Origin: WJMT01 sp964456985
GTDB lineage: Bacteria > Acidobacteriota > Aminicenantia > Aminicenantales > Aminicenantaceae
NCBI GenBank assembly: GCA_964456985.1
Contig: CAYWDH010000009.1
Location: forward strand, 1 to 64,000
Length of the DNA stretch: 64,000 nucleotides
Direction: 5' to 3'
Notes under the pieces: model-generated
Database searches by the model: none
What the model saw: the letters and a program-made list of their open reading frames with translations, nothing else
What the model was told of the DNA's origin: nothing
Shown here: piece by piece, positions 24,981 to 33,618 of the stretch
Numbering within the stretch: position 1 is the stretch's first letter
Layout: every line of letters begins with the position of its first letter
Made by a program: the position numbers and the translations under genes

Positions 24981-25067
24981 CCTGAGTGGTTCGCATTTAC
25001 CTGTATATCCTTGAAAGTAAAACAAAATAATGGACATCGCCATTTTTTTATGAATAGTTCAGGTTAA
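24977..25067 (+). repeat. Family B dispersed repeat (complete copy, about 90 bp)
   Basis: The left end TTAGCCTGAGTGGTTC overlaps the aminotransferase stop; the right end is TTTATGAATAGTTCAGGTTAA (25047-25067). The core GTATATCCTTGAAAG-AAAAC and ATCGCCATTTTTTTA recurs at 59748-59790. A hairpin AATGG-ACATCG-CCATT (25029-25044) is followed by a T-run and could act as a terminator for the aminotransferase gene. The rest of the gap to ppdK (25068-25260) shows nothing I recognise. Confidence 0.75.
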
Positions 25068-25271
25068 ATATTTGACCTTATATCAAGATTGTTTTAAAAT
25101 GACGAATTACTTAATATTTTCCCTGAGTCTTATTTAGCAGGAGTTTTAGTGCCTGCAGATAGAGTGATATCATATTCGGATGATACGGCTTTCATTAAAT
25201 ATGAATTATTTTCAAAGAGAACGCGGAATCGAAGCTCATATCATTGGTTATGATGAAAAAAGGAGGTCAAA

Positions 25272-27983
25272 GTGACAAAGCAGTATGTATATTTTTTTGA
25301 AAAGAATAATGCGGACGGCAATAGAGACATGAAAGGCTTACTTGGAGGCAAGGGAGCTAACCTTGCAGAGATGGCAGGGATAGGGCTTCCGGTCCCTCCG
25401 GGATTTACGGTATCTACAGACGTATGTGCTCTCTTTCTGAAAAAAGGGAACAAACTCCCGGATGAGGTGAAGAAGGAAATCCATGTAAATTTAGAGAGAT
25501 TAGAAAAAACAGCGGGCCAAAAGTTTGGCGATAAAAGAAATCCTTTGCTGGTCTCTGTTCGTTCAGGAGCCAAATTCTCTATGCCTGGAATGATGGATAC
25601 CATACTAAACCTGGGTTTAAATGACGAAACAGTGGAAGGACTGGCTCAAAAAAGCAGAGACAGACGGTTTGCTTTAGACTGTTATCGGAGATTGATGCAG
25701 ATGTTTGGTGATGTTGTTTTGGAGATTCCCAAGAAAAATTTTGAGGAAGTATTAAGGGCGAAAAAAGAGGAGGAGGGTATTCAGGTCGATTCACACCTTC
25801 CGGAGGAAGCATTAGAAGAAATACTCAATAAATATAAAAAGATTATTAAGGCGGATACCGGGAGAGAGTTTCCTCAGGATGTCAGGGAACAATTGTTTTT
25901 AGCCGTATCTGCGGTATTCAGTTCCTGGAATAATCCCCGTGCGGTCACCTACAGGAATATCAATCACATTCCGGATGATTTGGGAACAGCCGTAAATATC
26001 CAGCTTATGATTTTCGGTAATTTCGGAGATACTTCTGCCACAGGAGTTGGTTTCACCAGAAACCCCGCTACAGGAGAGAAAGAGATCTATGGGGAATATC
26101 TGGTTAACGCTCAAGGTGAGGATGTTGTCGCCGGAGTAAGGACCCCGTCTCAATTAAAAGAGCTTAAAAAAGATATGTCTGAAGTCTTTAAACAGCTTGT
26201 TCAAGTGATGAATCATCTTGAGAAGCATTACCACAATGTCCAGGATTTCGAATTTACCATTCAAGAGAATAAGCTTTATATGCTTCAAACAAGAGACGGG
26301 AAGAGGACAGGGCAGGCGGCTGTAAAGATAGCGGTTGACCTGGTCGAAGAAGGCACCGCATCCAAAGAGGAAGCGTTGATGATGGTGGAACCTGGGGCAC
26401 TGGATCAGCTTCTCCATCCTGTTTTTGATCCTGTTGAAAAAGAAAAACATAAAGTTCTTGCCAAGGGACTTGCCGCTTCACCGGGGGCAGCTGCCGGTCA
26501 GGTTGTCTTCTCCTCTGATGAGGCCGTAGAATGGAAGGCAAAGGGAAAGAAGGTTGTCCTTGTAAGGGATGAAACGTCTCCTGATGATATACATGGGATG
26601 AGCGCTTCACAAGGAATTCTCACGGCTACAGGTGGAATGACCTCACACGCCGCAGTGGTAGGGAGACAGATGGGAAAGCCGGCTGTTGTCGGATGCGGAG
26701 ACATTACACTCAATGAAGAAGCAGGAAGCTTTAAGGTCAAAGGAATAACGGTTAATGAGGGAGAGGAGATTTCAATTGACGGCACTTCTGGCGAAGTTAT
26801 GTTAGGAGAGATCGAAACCAAACCCTCAGAGATCATTCAGGTTATCAAAGGAGATAAAGAGCCTGAAAATTCTGAAATATATCAATATTTTGTTAAATTT
26901 CTGGGTTGGGCTGATGAAGTGAGGAGGATGAATGTCAGGGCCAATGCGGATACGCCGGAAGATGCTCAAATAGCCTTTGCCTTTGGAGCTGAAGGTATCG
27001 GATTAGCCAGAACAGAACACATGTTTTTTGAGAAGGAAAGGCTGCCCATTATAAAAAACATGATTCTATCTGAAACGGAAAAAGACAGGCGTATGTATTT
27101 GGACAAACTGCTGCCTTTTCAAAGACAAGATTTCTATGACCTGTTTAAAGCGATGGGTGGGAATCCCGTAACTATCAGAACCCTGGATCCTCCTCTTCAT
27201 GAGTTCTTACCGAAAAAAGAAGATTTGATGCTGGAGATTGCTGATTTGAAGCATTCAGGAAAAGCAAACAGCGAGAAGATCAGAGAAAAAGAAAAACTGC
27301 TGGAACGGGTCAAAGCTCTGTCTGAGTTTAATCCTATGCTCGGCCACAGGGGATGCCGCATCGGAGTCACCTTTCCTGAAATTATAGAGATGCAGGCTTC
27401 CGCTATTTTTGAAGCTGCTTGCCAGTTATCAAGTGAGGGTGAGGATGTTTTTCCGGAGATCATGGTCCCTTTGATAGGCTCGGTAAATGAGCTGGCAAAT
27501 CAAAAGAAGATCATCATTGATGTGGCGGAAAAGTTAATGAAGAAATATGATGTCAAATTTAACTACACGGTCGGAACGATGATTGAGATTCCAAGGGCCG
27601 CAATTACAGCGGATAAAGTAGCCAAAGAGGCAGAGTTCTTTTCTTTTGGCACAAATGACCTCACCCAGACTACCTTTGGTATATCAAGAGATGACGGCGC
27701 TTCCTTTATCAACCAGTATTTAGCCAAGGGTATCTGGAAGGACGATCCCTTCACAACAGTGGATATTGAAGGCGTAGGAGAATTGATGAGATGGGCCGTT
27801 AATAAGGGACGGGCCACAAGACCTGATTTGAAGGTGGGAATATGCGGTGTGCACGGTGGAGATCCGCGGTCGATCTTCTTCTGCCATAAAATAGGGCTAA
27901 ATTATGTGAGCTGTTCTGCATACCAGATACCTATTGCTAGGCTAGCTGCAGCCCAGGTCACTCTACAGGAAAAAGGAGAATGA
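25272..27983 (+). CDS. ppdK: Pyruvate, phosphate dikinase
   Basis: It interconverts pyruvate, ATP and Pi with PEP, AMP and PPi. At 903 residues it is full length, with an N-terminal ATP-grasp domain (LGGKGANLAEMAGIGLPVPPG; SVRSGAKFSMPGMMDT; GFTRNPATGEKEIYGEY). The central swivelling His domain holds the catalytic His and regulatory Thr in TATGGMTSHAAVVGRQ, and the C-terminal PEP-binding barrel has EGIGLARTEHMFF, GHRGCRIG and SFGTNDLTQTTFG. GTG 25272 is preceded by AGGAGGT. It probably runs glycolysis or gluconeogenesis with PPi together with the glycerate kinase route. Confidence 0.97.
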   Translation: MTKQYVYFFEKNNADGNRDMKGLLGGKGANLAEMAGIGLPVPPGFTVSTDVCALFLKKGNKLPDEVKKEIHVNLERLEKTAGQKFGDKRNPLLVSVRSGAKFSMPGMMDTILNLGLNDETVEGLAQKSRDRRFALDCYRRLMQMFGDVVLEIPKKNFEEVLRAKKEEEGIQVDSHLPEEALEEILNKYKKIIKADTGREFPQDVREQLFLAVSAVFSSWNNPRAVTYRNINHIPDDLGTAVNIQLMIFGNFGDTSATGVGFTRNPATGEKEIYGEYLVNAQGEDVVAGVRTPSQLKELKKDMSEVFKQLVQVMNHLEKHYHNVQDFEFTIQENKLYMLQTRDGKRTGQAAVKIAVDLVEEGTASKEEALMMVEPGALDQLLHPVFDPVEKEKHKVLAKGLAASPGAAAGQVVFSSDEAVEWKAKGKKVVLVRDETSPDDIHGMSASQGILTATGGMTSHAAVVGRQMGKPAVVGCGDITLNEEAGSFKVKGITVNEGEEISIDGTSGEVMLGEIETKPSEIIQVIKGDKEPENSEIYQYFVKFLGWADEVRRMNVRANADTPEDAQIAFAFGAEGIGLARTEHMFFEKERLPIIKNMILSETEKDRRMYLDKLLPFQRQDFYDLFKAMGGNPVTIRTLDPPLHEFLPKKEDLMLEIADLKHSGKANSEKIREKEKLLERVKALSEFNPMLGHRGCRIGVTFPEIIEMQASAIFEAACQLSSEGEDVFPEIMVPLIGSVNELANQKKIIIDVAEKLMKKYDVKFNYTVGTMIEIPRAAITADKVAKEAEFFSFGTNDLTQTTFGISRDDGASFINQYLAKGIWKDDPFTTVDIEGVGELMRWAVNKGRATRPDLKVGICGVHGGDPRSIFFCHKIGLNYVSCSAYQIPIARLAAAQVTLQEKGE

Positions 27984-28047
27984 TCGTAAGAACAGGATAA
28001 AAGACTCTGTATCGCTCTTGAAAAAGTCTTGCACATCATTGAAAAGA

Positions 28048-28080
28048 AAATAATAATAAGGGCATCGCCATTTTTTTATA
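28048..28080 (+). repeat. Partial family B repeat core
   Basis: AATAATAAGGGCATCGCCATTTTTTTATAAAG resembles the core of the 25029-25050 copy (ATCGCCATTTTTTTAT) but lacks a clear terminal arm. It lies directly before the deacetylase-family gene. Confidence 0.45.
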
Positions 28081-28098
28081 AAGAGGTCGGATTTGTCA

Positions 28099-29076
28099 AT
28101 GGCTTTGCTTAAAGATATTCTCAGGGGTTTGAAAAAAGATAAATTCCCCTTCAAATTTGTTTACAGCGACTCTTACTGGATGGTGGATTTCAAAGATCAT
28201 GTTTTTCCTTTGAGTAAATACAGATTGGTATATGAGAACCTGCTTAAAAAAGGAGCGGTGAAAGATAATTTCATTGAACCTACTCTTCCTGACGAAAAGG
28301 ATATCTTAAGGGTCCACCTATCCAAATATATAAAAAAGATAAAGACCGGCCGGCTGTCATCTTCGGAACTTACAGCACTTGAACTTCCGTTTTCCAGAGA
28401 AGCCATAGACTTTTTTTTTCTTACCGCAGGAGGCACAATACAGGCATCAGAGGCAGCACTTAGAGACGGGATGTGTGTGCATATAGGAGGTGGATTTCAT
28501 CATGCTTTTGCAGACCATGGTGAAGGTTTTTGTATGATAAATGATGTGGCAGTGGCCTTGGAAAAAATGAAAGCAGAGGAGAAAATACAGAGGGCCATGG
28601 TCATAGACTGCGATGTTCACCAGGGTAATGGAACCGCATCTATACTGGGGAACAAAGATTACGCGTTCACTTTTTCGATCCATCAAATGGATATTTATCC
28701 TGCCGAGAAGGCTGCTAGTTCCCTGGATGCCGGTTTATGGTCAGGAGACGGGGATGACAAATACATTGACACACTGGGACAGCACATCCCCCGTATTTAT
28801 GAAGAATTTGCTCCTGATCTCATTTATTATCTTGCAGGGGCTGATACATATAAGAAAGACAAGCTAGGTAATTTGGACTTATCATTAAGAGGCCTTGAAA
28901 AAAGAGACAAAATGGTCATAGAAAACGCTCAGAGAAGGGGCTGCCCTATGGTCATATTGTTTGCCGGCGGATATGCTGTCGATATCAATGATGTTGTTTC
29001 CATTCATTTGAATACCATAAAGACAGCAAGAAAGATTTACAAGCGTTATGCGAGAAAAAAGACTCAGGAATCTTGA
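28099..29076 (+). CDS. Histone deacetylase superfamily hydrolase (AcuC/HDAC-like)
   Basis: A 326-residue zinc deacetylase fold. The catalytic His pair H134-H135 in GGGFHHAFADHGEGFCMINDVAVA, the zinc ligands D172 and H174 in DCDVHQGNGTA, D249 in LAGADTYKKDKLG, and the C-terminal FAGGYAVD tyrosine are all present, so it should be active. Bacterial members act on acetyl-lysine (AcuC), acetylpolyamines or other acyl amides; the substrate is unknown here. I chose ATG 28099; an in-frame TTG at 28093 has better spacing to AGAGGT (28082-28087). The 3' end overlaps that of the convergent peptidase gene by 13 bases. Confidence 0.88.
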   Translation: MALLKDILRGLKKDKFPFKFVYSDSYWMVDFKDHVFPLSKYRLVYENLLKKGAVKDNFIEPTLPDEKDILRVHLSKYIKKIKTGRLSSSELTALELPFSREAIDFFFLTAGGTIQASEAALRDGMCVHIGGGFHHAFADHGEGFCMINDVAVALEKMKAEEKIQRAMVIDCDVHQGNGTASILGNKDYAFTFSIHQMDIYPAEKAASSLDAGLWSGDGDDKYIDTLGQHIPRIYEEFAPDLIYYLAGADTYKKDKLGNLDLSLRGLEKRDKMVIENAQRRGCPMVILFAGGYAVDINDVVSIHLNTIKTARKIYKRYARKKTQES

Positions 29077-30296
29077 AGTAATATATGGGAAAAAACCTTT
29101 GTATCTCCCATCATGTTGTCTATAACGCAGTATTCATCAGGATGGTGGGCTGTTTCTTCTATTTTTGACCAGCAGGCAACTTGATAACCGGATTTCCGTA
29201 AAAAGGCTGCCGCAGTCCTCACTGCTATCCCAGTGGGCTTTGCTTTTTTCCCGTATATGGCTTTGACTGCATTCTGCAAGGACTGAACCACAGGAGCTTT
29301 AAGAGATGTTTCCGCGTGCGAAGAATCTCTCTGAACGTCTTCCAGTATGATATGGACATGGTATTTTTTTTCTGTTTTTTTGGCCATTTTTTGGATCTCT
29401 TTTTTGACTCGTTCTATGTTGTGCTCAGGAATGAGACGGCAGTCCATATAGAAAACATCCTCTCCGGGAATTGTGTTTATATTGGGCACATTGGCTTCTT
29501 TTTTGGTGGGTTCAAATGTTGATATCGGGGGAGAATAGATAGAATTTTTTTCAGAAAATATTTGATAAAGCCGGGTGAGCTCTGTTATGAGAAAGGCTGC
29601 CGCCTTCAAACTGTTTATCCCTTTTTCAGGGGTAGAGCCTTGAGTCTGTTTGCCCAACGTTTTGATCTTTAACCAGTATATACTTTTTTCTGCGATATCG
29701 ATCATTGTCCCGTATTTGTTTCCTACACCAGGGACAATGATCAAATCCTGTTTTCTGAAAGGATTGGAGTTTTTCATTACGTATTCGATTCCCTTTTTAT
29801 TACCTGTTTCTTCATCAGAAACAAAGATCAAGCCTGCATCAAATTTTGGTTTTATTCCTTCTTGTTGGAACGCTTTCAATGCGTATATGGAAGCCAGCAT
29901 ATCCTGTTGATTGTCTTCCAGCCCCCTGCCGTATATTTTTCCGGCTTCGACATAGGCTTTGAAAGGATTCCCTTTCCATAGGGCAGGTTCCCCGGGGGGG
30001 ACAACATCCAAATGCGTCATTATCCAAATAGTCTTCGAAGAACTTTTTCCTTTAAAAAGGGCGATTATATTAGGCCTAAAACAGGAAGGAGCGTCTATGT
30101 CCGGAGCTTTGATGACCTTGACTTCCTTGAAATCAATGGTCTTCAAAATGTCTAAAACCAGCTCTGCCTTTTCTGCCTCTCCTTGTCCGCCGTTAGCAGG
30201 AGATATGGAAGGAACCGCGCACAACTTAATCTGTGTATCGACCATTTCATTTCGGTATGTATCTATTTTTCTCGTGATTTTTTCCAGTTCAGTCAT
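29064..30296 (-). CDS. M20 family metallopeptidase
   Basis: A 410-residue di-zinc amidohydrolase/peptidase. Metal and catalytic residues are visible: H95 and D97 in THLDVVPPGE, D128 in GRGLEDNQQD, the E162-E163 pair in SDEETGNKKG, and the C-terminal His in EETAHHPDEY. The family includes ArgE, DapE, PepV-type dipeptidases and carboxypeptidases. The substrate cannot be told from motifs. The isoaspartyl dipeptidase at 58407 suggests peptide degradation matters to this organism. Confidence 0.85.
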   Translation of the reverse strand: MTELEKITRKIDTYRNEMVDTQIKLCAVPSISPANGGQGEAEKAELVLDILKTIDFKEVKVIKAPDIDAPSCFRPNIIALFKGKSSSKTIWIMTHLDVVPPGEPALWKGNPFKAYVEAGKIYGRGLEDNQQDMLASIYALKAFQQEGIKPKFDAGLIFVSDEETGNKKGIEYVMKNSNPFRKQDLIIVPGVGNKYGTMIDIAEKSIYWLKIKTLGKQTQGSTPEKGINSLKAAAFLITELTRLYQIFSEKNSIYSPPISTFEPTKKEANVPNINTIPGEDVFYMDCRLIPEHNIERVKKEIQKMAKKTEKKYHVHIILEDVQRDSSHAETSLKAPVVQSLQNAVKAIYGKKAKPTGIAVRTAAAFLRKSGYQVACWSKIEETAHHPDEYCVIDNMMGDTKVFSHILLQDS

Positions 30297-30404
30297 GTTT
30301 TTTCCAATGCTCTAAATAATAGCACCGCTTTATTAAAGAAGCAAGACATGCCGGAGCCCTTTTATCTAAGGGAAATGAAAGGTCTTTTTGTGTTTCTAGC
30401 CAGC

Positions 30405-30433
30405 TTGACATTTAGGGCGAGAGAGACTACATT
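30405..30433 (+). promoter_or_regulatory. Promoter of the glycan cluster
   Basis: TTGACA (30405-30410), 17 bases, TACATT (30428-30433). The ATG of the first glycosyltransferase is at 30442, eight bases after the -10 box, with no ribosome binding site between, so the mRNA may be leaderless. Confidence 0.75.
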
Positions 30434-30441
30434 TAGCCAAA

Positions 30442-31578
30442 ATGAAGATAGGTATAGATCTGCGGCCTTTCCTTAGATTTGAGACAGGGGTAGGTACATA
30501 CATCAAAAATTTGATTTTTTCTCTGTCCGATAAAGATGTGGAAAACGATTATTATCTTTTCTCTTCTTCCTTAAAGCAAAGATTTTCACCCTCTAAGATT
30601 CCTATTTTCAATAAAATGCATTTTCGTGATTTCCATTACCCGGTAAAGTTGTTGAACTTCGCATGGTACAGATTGGGATGGCCCACTATGGATGCCTTTT
30701 TTAAGACCAGGCTTGACCTTACTCACTCTCCGACTCCTTTGATTTGTCCCACAAACGGGAAAGCCATCGTAACCGTGCATGACCTTTTTTTTATGGATTT
30801 CCCTTCACTGGCAAACAGGGAAGCAAGGAAGTTTTTTCTAAAGAATATCCACCGGTCTCTTCAAATGTCACATGGAGTCATAGCGGTATCACATTTCATT
30901 AAAAAACAACTTCTGGAACGGTTTCGTATAGACAAGGAAAAGGTCAAAGTGATTTATCACGGGGTAGACCAGGAATTCAGTTCGGACATCTCGTTGGAGG
31001 AGATAAAGAATTTTCGTGCGTCTCACTCTCTCTCTTCAAAAGTCATTGTGTTTGTTGGGGCCATGGAACCAAGAAAGAACCTGATAAATCTTGTGAAAGC
31101 CTTTTATATCGTTCAGAGTAAAGAGACTGATGTATCTCTTGTCATTGCGGGCAGTAGGGGCCGTGACTATCCTGCCTTGAAAAAAAGCATAGATGAAAAT
31201 GGGCTGCAGGCCCGGGTAAAAATTCTGGATTATCTATCCCCAAGAGATCTCAAACGTCTGTACAGGACCGGTACGCTTTTCGTGTTTCCTTCTTTATGTG
31301 AAGGTTTCGGCCTTCCCCTTCTAGAGGCAATGACCAGCGGCATGCCGGTTGCCGCCTCCAAAAGGGCAGCGCTGCCTGAGATAGCAGGAAATGCGGCCCT
31401 CTATTTCGATCCTGATAAACCGGAGGAAATAGCTTATCGGATTTTCGAACTTCTCAAGGACGATGATCTCAGAAAAAAATATATTGAATCAGGCAGAAAA
31501 AGGGCAAAGGAATTCGACTGGGAAAAAACAGCAAAAAGCACATTGGATTTTTATTGGAGCGTATATAGAGGGGAATAA
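30442..31578 (+). CDS. Glycosyltransferase family 4
   Basis: A 378-residue GT-B enzyme and the first gene of a polysaccharide cluster. The N-terminal domain opens KIGIDLRPFLRFETGVGTYI. The C-terminal nucleotide-sugar domain has VGAMEPRKNLINLVKAF and the E-x7-E element in LCEGFGLPLLEAMTSGMPV. It resembles mannosyltransferases of the WbaZ/MtfB type, but the sugar is not predictable. The next gene begins 8 bases downstream. Confidence 0.9.
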   Translation: MKIGIDLRPFLRFETGVGTYIKNLIFSLSDKDVENDYYLFSSSLKQRFSPSKIPIFNKMHFRDFHYPVKLLNFAWYRLGWPTMDAFFKTRLDLTHSPTPLICPTNGKAIVTVHDLFFMDFPSLANREARKFFLKNIHRSLQMSHGVIAVSHFIKKQLLERFRIDKEKVKVIYHGVDQEFSSDISLEEIKNFRASHSLSSKVIVFVGAMEPRKNLINLVKAFYIVQSKETDVSLVIAGSRGRDYPALKKSIDENGLQARVKILDYLSPRDLKRLYRTGTLFVFPSLCEGFGLPLLEAMTSGMPVAASKRAALPEIAGNAALYFDPDKPEEIAYRIFELLKDDDLRKKYIESGRKRAKEFDWEKTAKSTLDFYWSVYRGE

Positions 31579-31586
31579 AAGAGAGA

Positions 31587-32711
31587 GTGGAAGGGACGAA
31601 AAAGAGCTTGAAAATAGCGGTTGATTGTTATGAAGTCACTAAAGAGATGACCGGTGTTGGACGGGTTATTCACAATATCCTGCTTTCTATGTGCAGAGAG
31701 GAGGATGGTTATGAGTTTCTTGTTTTCTCACGCCAGAACGTCAAGGACTATTCGAATTGCAGGAATATAAAGCAGGTTGTGCTCCCTGAGGATAAAGGGT
31801 ACTTCAGATGGCAGAACGGTCCCTTTTTTAGGGGAATAAAAGAACGTCATCCGGAACTTCTCATAGCTCCGAATTATACTCTTCCCTTTTTCGTCAAAAC
31901 GAAGTCAATTCTTTTTGAGCATGATGTCTCGTTTGTATCGCATCCGGAGTGGTTTTCAAAAAAAGAGGTATTTAAAAGGAAGTATTTTGTGAAAAGGAGC
32001 CTTTGTAAAGCCTCCTTGATTATGACATTATCTGAAGCGTCCAAACAGGAAATAATCAGACATTACACTATACCTTCCCATAAGATCAAGGTGCTTTATC
32101 TTGGAGCGGGAGAGAATTTCAAGCCGGCTGCAGATACAGAGGTTTCAAGATGGAAAGAGGAAAAGGGCCTAAAAGGCCATAAGATCATAGGGTTTCTGGG
32201 TTCTATTTTTAATAGGAGGAATATTCCTCTCTTAGTTGAGGCAGTAAGGCATTTAAGGAAAGAATTTCCTGAAGTCATGCTCTACATAGTGGGAAAAGAC
32301 CTGACTTATCCCCCCCAGAATATAAGACGGATCTTAGATGAGGAATGGATTCTCTGGGAGGAAAGTATTCAAGAATCAGAACTCCCGCTCTATTTCTCTT
32401 CATTGGATGTTTTTGCATACCTTTCTGAATATGAAGGTTTCGGGCTCCCGCCTCTTGAAGCACTTTCATGCGGTACGGTCCCTGTTTTGCTGAACAAAAG
32501 CGCTTTGGCAGAAATTTTCTCAAAGTTTTCTCTTATGACTGAGAATCCGGATGTGGGGGAGATTCAGCTTCATTTGAAGAGCGCCTTGAAAGATAAAGAC
32601 AGGATGAATGTCTTTCTTCGTGCATTCAATAAAAAGAGGGCGTATTTTTCTTGGGACCGGGTTGCCGGAGAATTCAGTGCGGCTATGGATGAGGTGTTGT
32701 GTGAAAAGTAA
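31587..32711 (+). CDS. Glycosyltransferase family 4
   Basis: A 374-residue GT-B enzyme similar in layout to its upstream neighbour. The N-terminus is IAVDCYEVTKEMTGVGRVI; the donor-binding half has GFLGSIFNRRNIPLLVEAV and the E-x7-E motif in YEGFGLPPLEALSCGTVPV. The start is GTG 31587, after AAGAGAG. Its last 11 bases overlap the GT2 gene that follows. Acceptor and donor are unknown. Confidence 0.88.
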   Translation: MEGTKKSLKIAVDCYEVTKEMTGVGRVIHNILLSMCREEDGYEFLVFSRQNVKDYSNCRNIKQVVLPEDKGYFRWQNGPFFRGIKERHPELLIAPNYTLPFFVKTKSILFEHDVSFVSHPEWFSKKEVFKRKYFVKRSLCKASLIMTLSEASKQEIIRHYTIPSHKIKVLYLGAGENFKPAADTEVSRWKEEKGLKGHKIIGFLGSIFNRRNIPLLVEAVRHLRKEFPEVMLYIVGKDLTYPPQNIRRILDEEWILWEESIQESELPLYFSSLDVFAYLSEYEGFGLPPLEALSCGTVPVLLNKSALAEIFSKFSLMTENPDVGEIQLHLKSALKDKDRMNVFLRAFNKKRAYFSWDRVAGEFSAAMDEVLCEK

Positions 32712-33618
32712 TCTGTCCCGGGATTTTTCTCCAAAAAAAGAAGAGGTTGTTTTGTCAGCCATACTGGTTAATCATAACGGGAAAGCCACTATCGAAGAGT
32801 GCCTTGATTCAGTAAAGAAAAATTTGGAAGGCATAAAAAGCGAGATCATTGTGGTCGATAACCATTCGACTGACGGAAGTGTGGATATATTACAAAAAAG
32901 ATACCCCTCTATACGTCTGCTGCGCAACCATGAGAATATGGGATTTTCAAGGGCAAATAATCAGGGTTTAAGAGCCAGCAGAGGATATTATGTTCTCATA
33001 ATTAACACAGATACACTGGTGTATTCGAATTCCATAAAAAAAATGATGGAAGAGATGCAAAAGAGCCCTGATAGAGGAGGAGTTGGACCGGCTTTGCTTA
33101 CAGGGGAAAATGAGTATCAAGTGTCATTCGGGGGGAAGGTCAATTTTTTTTCTGAAGCAGCCAAAAAAATATTTATAAACAGAATATACAGCAAAAAGCT
33201 CAGAAAGAACCAAGAAAAAAGAGATGTTGAATGGTTAAGTGCCGCATGTTTTTTGTCTCGAAGAGATATCCTTGAGAGAGCAGGCCTGTTTGATGAACAT
33301 TTTTTTTTGTATTTCGAGGACATAGACCTTTGTATGAGAATAAGGGAAAAGGGGTGGAAGCTGGTTTACACACCTGAGGCCCGGGTTTTTCACATTGGCG
33401 GAGCGAGCACGAGGCAAAGAAAGCTGAACAGCCGTTATCATTACAGAAAGAGCCAGATTTATTTTTACCAAAAGCACGGCAGTCCCTTTTCTCTTTTCCT
33501 TCTAAAAATTTTTCTGGGCATCAATTTTGTTTTTGTTTTTCTGCTGGGCTTTTTTAAAAAGAACAATGTTTTGAAAGAAAGAATCAGATTCTTCAGATTG
33601 TTGAGAAAACAGGGATGA
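32701..33618 (+). CDS. Glycosyltransferase family 2 (rhamnosyltransferase-like)
   Basis: A 305-residue GT-A enzyme. SAILVNHNGKATIEECLDSV opens the fold, VVDNHSTDGSVDIL carries the nucleotide-binding Asp, INTDT is the DXD-type metal motif, and YFEDIDLCMRIREKGWKL holds the likely base. A hydrophobic C-terminal tail suggests membrane contact. The frame is open to 32608, but GTG 32701 has GAGG at ideal spacing (32691-32694) and sits just before the conserved fold, so I used it. The stop overlaps the next gene by four bases. Confidence 0.88.
   Translation: MKSNLSRDFSPKKEEVVLSAILVNHNGKATIEECLDSVKKNLEGIKSEIIVVDNHSTDGSVDILQKRYPSIRLLRNHENMGFSRANNQGLRASRGYYVLIINTDTLVYSNSIKKMMEEMQKSPDRGGVGPALLTGENEYQVSFGGKVNFFSEAAKKIFINRIYSKKLRKNQEKRDVEWLSAACFLSRRDILERAGLFDEHFFLYFEDIDLCMRIREKGWKLVYTPEARVFHIGGASTRQRKLNSRYHYRKSQIYFYQKHGSPFSLFLLKIFLGINFVFVFLLGFFKKNNVLKERIRFFRLLRKQG

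Noticed and set aside
32608..32700. Longer N-terminus for the GT2 glycosyltransferase
   Set aside because: It would overlap the previous gene by over 100 bases; GTG 32701 has a well-placed GAGG and lies just before the conserved fold.
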